This document shows, piece by piece, positions 63,968 through 64,000 of a DNA stretch of 64,000 nucleotides. Location: NCBI GenBank assembly GCA_902363875.1, contig CABJBO010000003.1, positions 82,857 to 146,856 on the forward strand. Direction: 5' to 3'. Made by a program: the position numbers and the translations under genes. The DNA is from Coriobacteriaceae bacterium. GTDB lineage: Bacteria; Actinomycetota; Coriobacteriia; Coriobacteriales; Coriobacteriaceae. Under the pieces are notes generated by a model. It was not told the DNA's origin. It made no database searches and saw nothing but the letters and a program-made list of their open reading frames with translations. Positions within the stretch are counted from its first letter, which is position 1; every line of letters starts with the position of its first letter.

Positions 63968-64000
63968 GAACCCTGGACCTTGGGATTAAGAGTCCCCTGC
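63948..64000 (-). tRNA. tRNA-Lys (anticodon CTT), 5' part outside window
   Basis: On the minus strand the visible 53 bases give the anticodon loop CTCTTAA (anticodon CTT, 63988-63990), T arm CAGGG-TTCGACC-CCCTG, acceptor strand ACGGCCC, discriminator A and an encoded CCA. The D arm and 5' acceptor strand lie beyond base 64000. Confidence 0.85.

Overview
The window looks like a chromosome segment of a gut actinobacterium of class Coriobacteriia, most like Collinsella. The reasons are GC-rich housekeeping genes, an actinobacterial-style SufBCDSU operon under an Rrf2 regulator, a NifU-like/GGGtGRT gene pair typical of gut anaerobes, and a LicD/TagD/glf surface-glycan region. This assignment is inferred from gene content; no 16S gene is present.

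Layout. (1) 1-6795, plus strand: an aromatic amino acid operon, tyrA (3' end only), aroB, aroA, aroC, pheA, a fused aroE-aroK, and aroQ. (2) 6874-7998: glf, making UDP-galactofuranose. (3) 8257-42314: an accessory region, partly AT-rich, with two interleaved themes. One is surface polysaccharide synthesis and export: LicD, TagD, a TagGH/Wzm-Wzt-type ABC exporter, several glycosyltransferases, an acyltransferase and two large polytopic membrane proteins. The other is a family of giant secreted proteins built from many ricin-type (QxW) beta-trefoil repeats. Each carries a different effector domain: CotH kinase, GH25 muramidase, NlpC/P60, C39-like peptidase or L,D-transpeptidase. One further member is broken by a stop and a frameshift, and the GH25 member is cut short by a nonsense codon whose decayed 3' half is still readable downstream. 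(4) 42415-47979: rmlB, three GT2 glycosyltransferases and a second acyltransferase. (5) 48000-51813: an AAA-ATPase-like protein and a wall-anchored MPKTG surface protein. (6) 51953-57854: Rrf2 regulator and sufCBDSU, with three copies of an identical-geometry inverted repeat at the two ends of the operon. (7) 57920-64000: a Y1/REP-type transposase, the NifU-like/GGGtGRT pair, an FAD-dependent oxidoreductase, DinD, and a duplicated tRNA-Lys 3' end running off the window.

How it fits together. The glycan genes (glf, two GlfT1-like transferases, TagD, LicD, exporter) would build and export a galactofuranose- and/or polyol-phosphate-containing wall polymer. The ricin-repeat proteins are encoded in the same region and carry mainly peptidoglycan-directed domains. 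The most interesting hypothesis is that their repeats are anchoring modules for that polymer, analogous to choline-binding proteins but with ricin folds. This is inference; only the gene layout and domain architecture are seen directly.
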